NCBI RefSeq assembly: GCF_002102265.1 | Contig: NZ_LQPG01000033.1 | Location: 62,001 to 126,000, forward strand | Reading direction: 5' to 3' | DNA: 64,000 bases | Source of the DNA: Mycolicibacter longobardus | GTDB lineage: Bacteria; Actinomycetota; Actinomycetes; Mycobacteriales; Mycobacteriaceae | Shown here: one piece after another, positions 16,746 to 24,933 of the stretch | Numbering within the stretch: position 1 is the stretch's first letter | Layout: every line of letters starts with the position of its first letter | Notes under the pieces: generated by a model | Database searches by the model: none | Told to the model about the DNA's origin: nothing | What the model saw: only the letters and a program-made list of their open reading frames with translations | Translations under genes and position numbers: made by a program

Positions 16746-17762
16746 TCAACCCCAGCGTTCGGCGATCGCTCGTGACGACGGATTGACACGGCCGTGGTCG
16801 ACGAGTCGGACGTCCAGCCCGGCATACTCCACGATCGACAGCGCCCGCGCAATCGCGCCGTCGATCCACGTGGCTCCGTTGCCGAACGCACCCCCACCGA
16901 CTCGGGTCAACAGCACTGTGCTGGATCCCCCGGCATGCGCCTGCTCAGCGGCGGCGAGCAATGTCGCCTCATAGGTGGCCTCCAACACCAGGCGGGCGAA
17001 AAGCTCCCAGCCAAGTGCCGGGATACGCGAATAGGCGACCGGCAATGCCGAACAGAATGCCTGCGACACATACCGGCCCGGCTCGCCCACGACATCGGTG
17101 ATCTGAACATTGCGGTGCAACCCGATTGCCAACTGCCCGCGCAGCCTGTCGCGCAGGCCGTCGTCGGCACTGGTCAGCAAAGCGTTGATCGCCGTCAATC
17201 CGTCGGGGCTGCACAATGCGTAACCGTTCTGCATCTTCCACAGATCAGTCACCGGGCGGCCCAACTCCGCAGAGAGCGCCGCGCCGAAGGGTGCCAACGC
17301 ATCAAGTTGACGGTCGCGGGTCTGGCCAGTCTGTCCGCCAACCGGCACAAGATAGTTGCGGTAGATGGTGGCCGCCCCGGCGGCCATCGCACAGGCCGGC
17401 CCCTGGGTGCGGTCGTAGGCATAGCCCGTGACGCCCTGCTCGGGCGTGACGTGTTCACTGACCATCTCCAGCACGTTGAACTGCGAGGCGACCTGGAACA
17501 AGGCGCCGGCCAAGTCCGGTTCGGCATGCAGCGCACGGGCGTCACCGGCCACGCATGCGACCGTGCTGCGTTGTCGGCCAGCGGGATCCACGCGCGAGCG
17601 CACCTCAGACAGGGTCGGCAGCGTCAGTTCACCGATACCGTAGCGCTTGCCGTTGACCGTCGAGATCAGCTCATCGCCTTCCACCGCCAGCCGACGCCGG
17701 GTGGACTCGTAGCCGTCCTCGCGGAATCCCATCAAGTCGAAGAACCAGTCGCGGGAAGTCAT
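16746..17762 (-). CDS. Conserved hypothetical protein, possibly macro-domain-like
   Basis: A 338-residue protein. VACVAGDARALHAEPDLAGA, then a segment with TRYA-like TGYAYDRTQGPACAMAAGAA and the C-terminal VLLTRVGGGAFGNGATWID with a following AI..AL helix. Glycine-rich GGGxFGN followed by helix and strand is reminiscent of ADP-ribose-binding macro domains, but I cannot confirm the fold. The ATG at 17762 follows the upstream phosphatase stop by two bases, so the two are one operon. If it is a macro-like protein, the pair could handle ADP-ribose or its phosphate; that is inference only. Confidence 0.55.
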   Translation of the reverse strand: MTSRDWFFDLMGFREDGYESTRRRLAVEGDELISTVNGKRYGIGELTLPTLSEVRSRVDPAGRQRSTVACVAGDARALHAEPDLAGALFQVASQFNVLEMVSEHVTPEQGVTGYAYDRTQGPACAMAAGAATIYRNYLVPVGGQTGQTRDRQLDALAPFGAALSAELGRPVTDLWKMQNGYALCSPDGLTAINALLTSADDGLRDRLRGQLAIGLHRNVQITDVVGEPGRYVSQAFCSALPVAYSRIPALGWELFARLVLEATYEATLLAAAEQAHAGGSSTVLLTRVGGGAFGNGATWIDGAIARALSIVEYAGLDVRLVDHGRVNPSSRAIAERWG

Positions 17763-17764
17763 CG

Positions 17765-18328
17765 TCAGCTCTCCCGCCGTACGACCAGCCGCCGAAGAAC
17801 CGCGCGCTGTTGCGCATTCTCCGGAGCCGGCTCATTGGCCTTTCGGGTGCCGGCACGCAACTTGTCGATGCGGTCGAGCACGGCGGGGTAGCCCAGCGCC
17901 TCGTGGGTGATCAACCACGCTCCAACCACGGTTCCGGTGCGCCCCTTGCCGCCCCAGCAGTGCACGTAAACGACCCGGCCGGAGTCGAGTTCTCCTCGGA
18001 TGTACTCGATGATGCGGCCGTAGCCGTCGTCGTCGATGACGGACATGTCCGGGATCGCGTGGCGGGCATATGCGGGCGAGCCGACGCCGAGCGCGTCCGC
18101 GGCAGCGCGGAACGCCTCGTGGTAGGGCTCCAGAACGTCTCCGACCCAGGATCGTTCGCCCGCTTCAGTCAGGTCAACGATCGAGTCGACGCCGGCCTCC
18201 AGTAAGGCTGTGCGCTTCCGGGCGCCCTTCTCCGCGTCTAACGAGGCCGGGTACTCCCCGGCCAGCAGTCGGCCGGGTTGCACCCACCAGGCGTGCAGGA
18301 TGTCGTCGTGGGGCCAAGATGATGTCAT
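17765..18328 (-). CDS. Dual-specificity-type protein tyrosine phosphatase-like protein
   Basis: A 187-residue cysteine phosphatase. The P-loop is VHCWGGKGRTGTVVG, matching HCx5R with Cys and Arg in place. The general-acid loop probably includes IPDMSVIDD. The N-terminal AWWVQPGRLLAGEYPAS is typical of small bacterial DSP/PTP-like enzymes. The ATG at 18326-18328 has GGGAGAAG upstream and overlaps (ATGA) the stop of a possible 96-codon ORF. It is co-transcribed with the hypothetical gene that follows two bases later. The substrate could be phosphoprotein, nucleotide or phospholipid. Confidence 0.85.
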   Translation of the reverse strand: MTSSWPHDDILHAWWVQPGRLLAGEYPASLDAEKGARKRTALLEAGVDSIVDLTEAGERSWVGDVLEPYHEAFRAAADALGVGSPAYARHAIPDMSVIDDDGYGRIIEYIRGELDSGRVVYVHCWGGKGRTGTVVGAWLITHEALGYPAVLDRIDKLRAGTRKANEPAPENAQQRAVLRRLVVRRES

Positions 18329-18615
18329 GGCTTCTCCCGTCGTAATGCTTCCGCTGACGGCAGTATGCGGCACGCCTCTGACATCAACATGGGTCCGAAA
18401 CGGTCGGTGTCGCAGGATGGACTGTCACGGTGCGGGAACTCGATGATCTCGACGGTAAGGACGTAGGGACGAGCACAGCGCACTCCCCGCCGCGCTGAAG
18501 TCCACGCGCGTGTGCCACCTACCGATATGTGTCCCGCCCCGCGGATCAGCTCGGTAATCTGGGCCCGCAAGGCTGGCCCATTGAGATCGGCACCTCCTGC
18601 CATACTGCGTCTCAT
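18325..18615 (-). CDS. Possible 96-residue ORF coupled to the phosphatase gene
   Basis: A frame from the ATG at 18613-18615 reads MRRSMAGGADLNGPALRAQI and continues to REKP, ending in a TGA that overlaps the phosphatase ATG as ATGA. The overlap and a GGTAGGA-like sequence just upstream are the only support; the middle is Arg-rich and I recognise no domain. It fills most of the 352 bp gap between the phosphatase and HNH genes. The rest of that gap shows nothing else. Confidence 0.35.
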   Translation of the reverse strand: MRRSMAGGADLNGPALRAQITELIRGAGHISVGGTRAWTSARRGVRCARPYVLTVEIIEFPHRDSPSCDTDRFGPMLMSEACRILPSAEALRREKP

Positions 18616-18680
18616 GTATTCCTACCGCTGGCACCCGACAGCGCACGCCCCGCGACGTCGCGCCGGCCGGGAGATTTGCG

Positions 18681-19814
18681 GTGGCTGACGGGCTTGTTGA
18701 TCCACTGTTGCTCGGCCAACGGGTAGTAGCCATCCTGGAGACCGGCCTACGGACCGCGACCTACAAACTCGCCACGATCACCGCGTTGGTGGACCACTGC
18801 ATCGAGCACCTCCCCGATGATCCAGACGCATCGCTGACGGTGCCGATCCCCGAACTGGCACATCGGGTTTTGGAGACCTACTGGCGTCAGGTACGGCCCT
18901 TCGACGGACGCGAGCTTCGCCAGTCGACCCAGCCCCGCGCCAGGATTCTAGCCGCTACCAGTAGGTTTCGAGCCGCGTCTGGTGTCGGCAACAGTGGTGT
19001 GGCACTCGCGGTCGCGGTGGAACGCGCACCAGCGGCCTATCGCACGGCAATTGACGAGATCACCCTGTGCCTGGCCCAGCAGCCCTTGCACCGACTGCAG
19101 CATCTGCCGGGTAGCTCTGCCGGTGATCGGTTTCTGTACGACGACTCGTTTCTGCACGACCAAGTCTCGCGGGCTACGCTGCGTGCCCACGACGATGCCA
19201 TCGAACTCAAACCCGGGGTCGCCCACGGGTTGGCGCGGCTGGCCGGACTGCTGAAGCCGGCGTTGGAGATTATGTGGGTCGACGACGTGCGCCGGATGAA
19301 CAAGTTCCTCGACGCCGAGGTACCCGACGTGAGTGGCCATCTTTTCGGGCGGGAACGGATCTCGCTGGCCGCAGTACGAGAACCCTTCAAAGACGTTTTC
19401 GGCGCCCGATGTTTCTACTGCGACACGGCGTTACGGAGCGACAATCCGATTGACCACGTGTTGCCCTGGTCGCTGGTCGGGATCGACGGGTTGGCCAACC
19501 TGGTTCTGGCCTGCCCGCGATGCAACGGCGACAAACGGCACGCCTTGCCATCGTTGCAGATCGTGGACCGGGTTCTCGGACGCGACCGCGCTGTGCTGGA
19601 GCAGATCGCCACCGACATCGGCTGGCCGACGCAGTACGACCGAGTGGTCGCCGCCGCGCGTGGCCTCTACCGCGGCCAGGCGCCGGGTGTGCCGACGTGG
19701 GCGGGTTACCGCCAGAGCACCCGGCTGGACATCAGCCGCCCGCAGTGGTGGATTCGGGTGGGCGTTGGCTTGGGGCCGGACGAGGCACCTCACAGCGCCC
19801 GCCCAACGACATAG
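18681..19814 (+). CDS. HNH endonuclease-family protein
   Basis: A 377-residue protein with an uncharacterised helical N-terminal region (residues 1-230) and an HNH domain at about 240-300: CFYC, then DHVLPWSLVGIDGLANLVLA and CPRCNGDKRH. Both zinc-binding CxxC pairs and the catalytic His (DHVLPWS) are present. The GTG at 18681 has a GGGAG site eight bases upstream. HNH proteins with a large N-terminal module are often restriction or phage-defence effectors. It converges on the PLD-helicase gene across 347 bp, so the two are not co-transcribed, but both suit a defence-type accessory region. Confidence 0.85.
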   Translation: MADGLVDPLLLGQRVVAILETGLRTATYKLATITALVDHCIEHLPDDPDASLTVPIPELAHRVLETYWRQVRPFDGRELRQSTQPRARILAATSRFRAASGVGNSGVALAVAVERAPAAYRTAIDEITLCLAQQPLHRLQHLPGSSAGDRFLYDDSFLHDQVSRATLRAHDDAIELKPGVAHGLARLAGLLKPALEIMWVDDVRRMNKFLDAEVPDVSGHLFGRERISLAAVREPFKDVFGARCFYCDTALRSDNPIDHVLPWSLVGIDGLANLVLACPRCNGDKRHALPSLQIVDRVLGRDRAVLEQIATDIGWPTQYDRVVAAARGLYRGQAPGVPTWAGYRQSTRLDISRPQWWIRVGVGLGPDEAPHSARPTT

Positions 19815-20161
19815 CTGGTTCACAAGACGGTATCGCCAGGCGCCGTCAGGCAGTCCCTGCCAACCCACCCGTCGGGTACTGCCTTGACCGCCCCGAGCGT
19901 GGAATCCCGCCGAGCCGAACAGCGGCTTATCCACGCTCAACCGCACCGGGTTCAAACCTCGTCACACGAGATAATTTGGGCCGCAACGATAGCCACCAAG
20001 GGCCGTCAGGTTCGCATTTGGTTTATTTCTCGTTGTCACCCCACCGCGAGACCAAACGCACCAGCTGGTTCCAAGCGGATCGCCCACCCAGGCAGTGCAG
20101 ATGCACCGCCTTGAGCTTCCGGGCGATCGCCAACCCTGCCCCCGCGTGATGAACGGCTGAT
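19815..20161. other. Convergent intergenic region with a possible ORF tail
   Basis: There is no complete gene. On the minus strand, 20023-20160 reads GLAIARKLKAVHLHCLGGRS and then AWNQLVRLVSRWGDNEK before TAA, protein-like but without a start; it may be a remnant of a lost gene. No hairpin with a T-run and no repeats were noticed in the remainder. Confidence 0.4.
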
Positions 20162-23100
20162 CTACACCAACGCCACGCTCGACGCCTGAAACACCTCCGA
20201 CGGCATCGGTCGATGCAGCCGCCAGGTGATCGCCATCGGATTCTCCCCTTCGTGGGAGATGTAGTCGGCAGGCCCGAGGAATACATACGGCGCAGCGCCG
20301 AGTGCACTAGCTTTGGCGGCGCGGACGAATAGAAGTATGTGCGAGCCGTTTTCGCGGTGGTGGATGTAGCGCTGCCCTGTCGCGGATGACTCCGAAGTAG
20401 TGGATTGCGATTCCCAGTGAAACAGCCTGTCACTGAGCGCGAAGTCGCGATACATAGTGGTCGGCGAGTAGTCGGTCTCGGATTTCTTCAGGGTGATCAG
20501 GAACGCATCGGTGTTGAGTTCCGGGCGCCACACAACACCCTCACGCATGGTGCTCGGGGTGCGGTTCTGAGCAGCGTAGTCCAGCGCCGCCAGGATCTCT
20601 TCGCGCGAGTAAGTGGCGTGCACCTGCAGCGGAATCTCGGCCAGCGACGGGACCAGTCCGCCGAGGGAGTAGGTGCTGCGCCGGGCGGTATCGAAGGCGA
20701 TATCGATGATCTGGCGCATCTCGTCGACGACGGGCTCACCGGCCAGGGCGTCAAGTCCAGCTGCGACATCGGCGAATCCGCCACCGTTGGGAAACAGCGA
20801 GTAGAACAGCATCGCGGCTAGCCGCCGCTCGGCGGGGCCGACCAGATCAGCGGCACCATCGAGGATGGCCCGGTATGTCTGCCAGCGCAGCCGATCGTCA
20901 GCGTGTGCCAGTGCACGGACGCGTTTGACTAGATCGGTTTCGCGTGGGCCGGCATCGGAGATTGGCCTACCGGCTTCGCGGCACAGTGTGGTCCAGGATC
21001 GGTTGTTCTTCAGGATGTCGGGAAAGCCGCGGCCGTAGGCGTCGAGGTAGCCGGCCAGCTGGTCGTCGGGGTGCGCTCGCACTTCGGAGACCAGCGCCGC
21101 CCAGCGCGGTGCTACCTGCTGTTTGATGTTGTCCAGCACCAGTTTTTGCGCGACGCCGTCGAGCACGATCTGGCTGCCCGACGGCAGGAACGGAAAGCCC
21201 TGCTCCACCTGGTGCTGCAGCGCTTTGCCGCCCGCCCCGGTCAGCGCTCGGAACCGTTGGTCGAAGCGGAACTCGCGACGCTGGTGCCCGACGAAGTCGA
21301 GTGCGGTGAGCACGGTTTTGCCGTGGTTGAGGCGCAGACCGCGGCCCAACTGTTGCAGGAATACGGTCGCACTTTCGGTGGGGCGCAGAAACAGCACGGT
21401 GTCGACCTCGGGGATATCCAGGCCCTCGTTGAACAGGTCGACGGCGAAGATGCCGTTGATGTCGCGGTTGCGCAGTGCAGCCAAGGCGGCGCGCCGCTCA
21501 TCGGCAGGTGTCTCCCCCGAGACCGCCAGAGCAGGGATGCCAGCGTCGTTGAAGCACTGCGCCATGTAGCGAGCGTGGTCGACGCTGACGCAAAATCCCA
21601 ACGCACGCATGCCCGCAACGTCGCCGACCTTGTCGCGCAGTTGCTTGAGCACGATGCGGGTGCGGGCGTCGTTACCGGTGTAGACACTGCTCAGCGCGGC
21701 CAGGTCGTAGCCGCCTCGTTTCCACTGCACCGTTTCGAGGTCGGTGCCGTCATGGATGCCGAAGTAGTGAAACGGGCAGAGCAGGTTCTGTTCCAGTGCC
21801 TCCCACAGGCGCAGTTCGGCGGCGATACGGCCTTCGAAGAAGGCGCGTACATCAACGCCGTCTGCGCGCTCTGGGGTGGCGGTCAGGCCGAGCAGCTCGA
21901 CGGGCCGCACATGGTCGAGCAGGCGACGGTATGACGCAGCTTCGGCGTGGTGGAACTCGTCGACCACGACGACGTCGAACCGGCCAGGTTCGACGTTGGC
22001 CAGTCGGTTCGCCGACAGCGATTGAATGCTGGCGAACACGTGGCGCCATTTGGTCGGCTGCTGGCCGTCGACGAGCAGCTCGCCGAAAGTGGCGTCGGCG
22101 AGGACCTCCCGATACATGCGTTGGGCCTGACCGAGGATCTCCTTGCGGTGCGCGACGAACAACAAGGTGAGGTCGCGGCCGTGGACGTCGCGGGCCAGTC
22201 GACGGTAGTCCAGGGCAGCCATCACGGTCTTGCCAGTGCCGGTCGCGGCGACGATCAGGTTGCGGTGCCGATCGTGCAGGGTGCGTTCGGCGTCGAGTTG
22301 TTCGAGCATTTCTGCCTGAAATGGCTTAGGGCGTACTTCCAGACCGGACAGGGTGACTGCCAGCTGGTCGCGCTTGCCTGCCCCGGACGCGGTCTGCAGA
22401 GCTTGACGCAGCCGTTCGCCGTCGTGGGTGGGCCGGTAGGGCTCGAAATCGCGGTTCTCCCAGTAGGAGTCGAATGTGGCCCGGAACTTCTCCAGCAGAT
22501 GCGGGGTTGCGATCGCCGAAAGACGCACGTTCCATTCCAGGCCGTCGATCAGGGCGGCGTGCGACAGGTTACTGGAGCCCACGTAAGCGGTGTGAAAGCC
22601 CGTGTTGCGCCGCAGCAGCCACGCTTTGGCGTGCAGGCGAGTGTGGTTGGTGTCGTAGTTGACCCGAACCTCGGCGCCGAACTCGCTAACCAGGGCATCC
22701 AGAGCGCGAGCGTCGGTAGCGCCGAGGTAGGTGGTGGTTATGACACGCAGGGGGATATTGCGCGCATTGAGCTCGGTGAGCTCCTTTTCCAGCAGGCGTA
22801 GTCCCTGCCATTTGACGAATGCGCACAGCAGGTCCGCCCGGTCGGCGCTGGCGAGCTCCGCGCGCAGCTCGGCAGCCAGGGTTGGCTCGTTGCGGGCGTT
22901 CGTCATCAGCGCTGCATCGGAGAACGGGGTAGCTGGGCGCGGGAGTCTGCTGGCGTCCAGCGCAGTTGCGCGTCTCATCTCATCGAGGCGGGTGATCTTG
23001 CCGGGCTCATTCGTGTGCAGGGCGGCGCCGTCGGCGTGGGTGGCCGGCAGGACGTCGAGAATGCGGCGGGCCAAGTCCACACGGTCCTCAACAGTGCGGG

Positions 23101-23263
23101 CGGCGCTCAACGATCGCTCGATGATCGGCGCGAGGTAGCGGGTAATGCTCAGCGCCTGCTCGGCGTCGTCGACGGCAGTGAAGTCGGGGTGCAGGTCAGG
23201 GTGATGTGCGAGCTGGCCGCTGAGGTTCTCGGTGAGCAGGGATTCGTAGACGCCGGTGTCCAT
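20162..23263 (-). CDS. PLD-like nuclease / DExH helicase / DUF3427 protein
   Basis: A 1033-residue multidomain protein. Residues about 120-290 form a PLD-like nuclease domain (HTRLHAKAWLL with HxK, then YVGSSNLSHAAL). Residues about 320-680 form a superfamily 2 helicase: Walker A AATGTGKTVMA, DExH motif VVVDEFHHAEA, motif III GLTATPERADG and motif VI QLGRGLRLN. The C-terminal third matches DUF3427, including the late SHEGENPMAITWRLHRPMP. This PLD-SF2-DUF3427 order recurs among phage-defence and DNA-processing proteins. The ATG at 23261-23263 is chosen; the upstream frame is not protein-like. It would probably cut or remodel foreign DNA; no partner gene is adjacent on the same strand. Confidence 0.88.
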   Translation of the reverse strand: MDTGVYESLLTENLSGQLAHHPDLHPDFTAVDDAEQALSITRYLAPIIERSLSAARTVEDRVDLARRILDVLPATHADGAALHTNEPGKITRLDEMRRATALDASRLPRPATPFSDAALMTNARNEPTLAAELRAELASADRADLLCAFVKWQGLRLLEKELTELNARNIPLRVITTTYLGATDARALDALVSEFGAEVRVNYDTNHTRLHAKAWLLRRNTGFHTAYVGSSNLSHAALIDGLEWNVRLSAIATPHLLEKFRATFDSYWENRDFEPYRPTHDGERLRQALQTASGAGKRDQLAVTLSGLEVRPKPFQAEMLEQLDAERTLHDRHRNLIVAATGTGKTVMAALDYRRLARDVHGRDLTLLFVAHRKEILGQAQRMYREVLADATFGELLVDGQQPTKWRHVFASIQSLSANRLANVEPGRFDVVVVDEFHHAEAASYRRLLDHVRPVELLGLTATPERADGVDVRAFFEGRIAAELRLWEALEQNLLCPFHYFGIHDGTDLETVQWKRGGYDLAALSSVYTGNDARTRIVLKQLRDKVGDVAGMRALGFCVSVDHARYMAQCFNDAGIPALAVSGETPADERRAALAALRNRDINGIFAVDLFNEGLDIPEVDTVLFLRPTESATVFLQQLGRGLRLNHGKTVLTALDFVGHQRREFRFDQRFRALTGAGGKALQHQVEQGFPFLPSGSQIVLDGVAQKLVLDNIKQQVAPRWAALVSEVRAHPDDQLAGYLDAYGRGFPDILKNNRSWTTLCREAGRPISDAGPRETDLVKRVRALAHADDRLRWQTYRAILDGAADLVGPAERRLAAMLFYSLFPNGGGFADVAAGLDALAGEPVVDEMRQIIDIAFDTARRSTYSLGGLVPSLAEIPLQVHATYSREEILAALDYAAQNRTPSTMREGVVWRPELNTDAFLITLKKSETDYSPTTMYRDFALSDRLFHWESQSTTSESSATGQRYIHHRENGSHILLFVRAAKASALGAAPYVFLGPADYISHEGENPMAITWRLHRPMPSEVFQASSVALV

Positions 23264-23669
23264 GGGGCGGAGAGTAGTAGATCTGGCGGACAGGGAAAGC
23301 AAACGCCGGTTTGTGCCCATACCTGCGGCTTTCTGACCAATCGGCATGTCTCAACCGGCCCGTAACGATCCCTTGCGACCTGCCGTGGGTCACTACTCAC
23401 CAAGTTGAAACACGACTTCCCGCGCACCACGTAAACAAAGAATCAGTTGCGACCGGAAGACATTTGTGACACCCACAGCCTCAGGAGCGCGCAACCCGTT
23501 AGCCATCACGACATCCGAGAAGGCCCATCACCCCGAACAATCCGGCACCAACCCAACCCCAATTTGAAGCACTCACACCGTCAAAATTCCTCACCATCTC
23601 CCCAGCTCACCCCCCTTTTCGCACTCCGCGAAACATCTCCGACAGCGCATCCGGCCATCGCTCGGTACC
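23264..23669. other. Divergent intergenic region, lower GC, no gene seen
   Basis: A 406 bp gap between the divergent helicase and protease genes. Base composition is visibly less GC-rich than the flanks (for example AAACAAAGAATCAG near 23435 and CAATTTGAAGCACTC near 23560). I see no protein-like frame, no clear tRNA and no strong palindrome. It presumably holds promoters for both genes and may mark the right edge of the accessory region. Confidence 0.4.
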
Positions 23670-24455
23670 GTGGCCCGCGTGGCTGCCTTTCGACGACTCC
23701 CACGCAAAACCCTGCTCGCCCGCCTGGCCTTTGCGGGCATCGCCGTCGTGGTCCTGGCGGGCATGGTGTGGGCCAGTCGCGCCCACCCGGTGCGCCAGCT
23801 GGTCCCGCTGCCGTCGGCTGAGGCGATCGGTCCCGGCGTCGGCATCAAGATCACCGGCTCCGGCCGCCGCTCTGAGACCACCAGCTGCACCGCGGGCTTC
23901 CTGGTGGTCAACAAGGACGGCCAGCCGGGGCTGCTGTCGGCCGGGCACTGCAACAAGCCCGCTGGAACCGGCAAGGTGGCTGTCCACCACGGCGGCCTCT
24001 ACCCCACCGTCGGCGCGTTCACGCAGAGCATCTACGACGGCGACGGCTGGACCGACTCCGACATCGGCCTCATCACGTTGAAAGACCTGGACAAGATCCC
24101 GGTGTCCGCCGAGGTCGACGGGCATCCGGTGACCGGCCTGGCCGAACGCGTCGAGATCGGCGACACCCTCTGCCACCTCGGAATCCGCAGCGGCGAACCG
24201 ATGTGTGGACCGGTGACCGCCAATGAGAAGAACAAGGTCCGGTTCGCCGCGGCCAGCACCTGCGGTGACACCGGCGGCCCGGCCTACCTGATGCGTCCGG
24301 ACGGCACCGTCGAAGCGGTCGGCATCCTCACCGCGGTGTCCAACGGCGAGGACGCCCCGACGACATGCGCTGAAACCCAGGACTACTCCGTCGCGCAGCT
24401 GATCAAACCGTGGCTCGAGGCCTGGCAGCTGACGCTGGTCACCGCGACAACGTAG
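23670..24455 (+). CDS. Rv1815-like trypsin-fold protein with Thr at the nucleophile position
   Basis: A 261-residue protein with an N-terminal signal anchor (RLAFAGIAVVVLAGMVWA) and a chymotrypsin-like fold. His93 (SAGHC) and Asp131 (SDIGLITL) are present, but the motif that should be GDSGGP reads GDTGGP with Thr201 (codon ACC). CHLGIRSGEPMCGPV is characteristic of the mycobacterial Rv1815-type group. A paralogue at 37626-38417 keeps the Ser. Thr rarely supports catalysis in this fold, so the protein may be a weak or non-catalytic binding homologue. The GTG start at 23670 is the best available and is uncertain. Confidence 0.82.
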   Translation: MARVAAFRRLPRKTLLARLAFAGIAVVVLAGMVWASRAHPVRQLVPLPSAEAIGPGVGIKITGSGRRSETTSCTAGFLVVNKDGQPGLLSAGHCNKPAGTGKVAVHHGGLYPTVGAFTQSIYDGDGWTDSDIGLITLKDLDKIPVSAEVDGHPVTGLAERVEIGDTLCHLGIRSGEPMCGPVTANEKNKVRFAAASTCGDTGGPAYLMRPDGTVEAVGILTAVSNGEDAPTTCAETQDYSVAQLIKPWLEAWQLTLVTATT

Positions 24456-24538
24456 CGATCACCCCTACCGCTGCCGTCCCGCGCGCGCCACACTGAGAAC
24501 ACGGGCCGCGGCGCGGCTGGAGCCCGGTGGATCGGATG

Positions 24539-24566
24539 TGAACCGGACGGGACATCGCGTCGTGTC
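24539..24566 (+). promoter_or_regulatory. SigL-type promoter 1
   Basis: TGAACC (24539-24544), a 16-base spacer and CGTGTC (24561-24566). Both hexamers and the spacer length equal those before sigL and before the ThDP operon in this window, and they match the element reported for M. tuberculosis SigL. It precedes the leader ORF, region-4 fragment and ZAS-oxygenase gene. Confidence 0.8.
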
Positions 24567-24585
24567 ACTTCCGGGAGGCTGGTGC

Positions 24586-24681
24586 ATGGATATCGCGAAA
24601 CCAGCGGCGGATCGATATTCGACCGCGGACAGGCCGCGGCCGCACCCAGCCGTGCGTGCGGACCACTTGGGTCGGGCCTGA
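24586..24681 (+). CDS. 31-codon leader ORF
   Basis: An ATG at 24586 with a strong GGGAGG site (24573-24578) opens a 31-codon frame, MDIAKPAADRYSTADRPRPH..., ending with TGA at 24679-24681, six bases before the ATG of the sigma-region-4 gene. It has no similarity to the SigL N-terminus. It is the first good translation start after the SigL-type promoter. It may be a leader that couples translation to the next gene or a remnant of the lost sigma region 2. Confidence 0.4.
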   Translation: MDIAKPAADRYSTADRPRPHPAVRADHLGRA

Positions 24682-24687
24682 ACCACC

Positions 24688-24933
24688 ATGACCACCGACG
24701 ACCAGGCCCGGCCTCAACTCCGCAGCACCGCACCAGACCGGGCCATGGTCACCACCGCGCTGGCGCGACTCTCCGCCGAACACCGGGCACTGCTGCGTCG
24801 TGCCTACGACGGCTGGAGCGTCGAGCAGATCGCGGCCGATCTGCAGATCGCGGAAGGCAGCGTGAAGACCCAACTGCACTACGCGCTACGGAGCCTGCAG
24901 CGGGCACTGCGAGATCTGGGAGCCGCGCTATGA
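24688..24933 (+). CDS. Sigma-factor fragment: region 4 only (SigL-like)
   Basis: An 81-residue protein corresponding only to region 4 of an ECF sigma factor: LSAEHRALLRRAYDGWSVEQ followed by IAADLQIAEGSVKTQLHYAL. The SigL protein encoded 2 kb downstream aligns closely (LSAEHRAVIERSYYRGWSTE, GIAEGTVKSRLHYAV). Region 2, needed for -10 recognition and core binding, is missing, so it cannot work as a normal sigma factor. Its stop overlaps the next ATG (ATGA), as sigL overlaps rslA. Region 4 of SigL is the part RslA is known to bind, so the fragment could titrate the anti-sigma factor. Decay is the alternative. Confidence 0.75.
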   Translation: MTTDDQARPQLRSTAPDRAMVTTALARLSAEHRALLRRAYDGWSVEQIAADLQIAEGSVKTQLHYALRSLQRALRDLGAAL

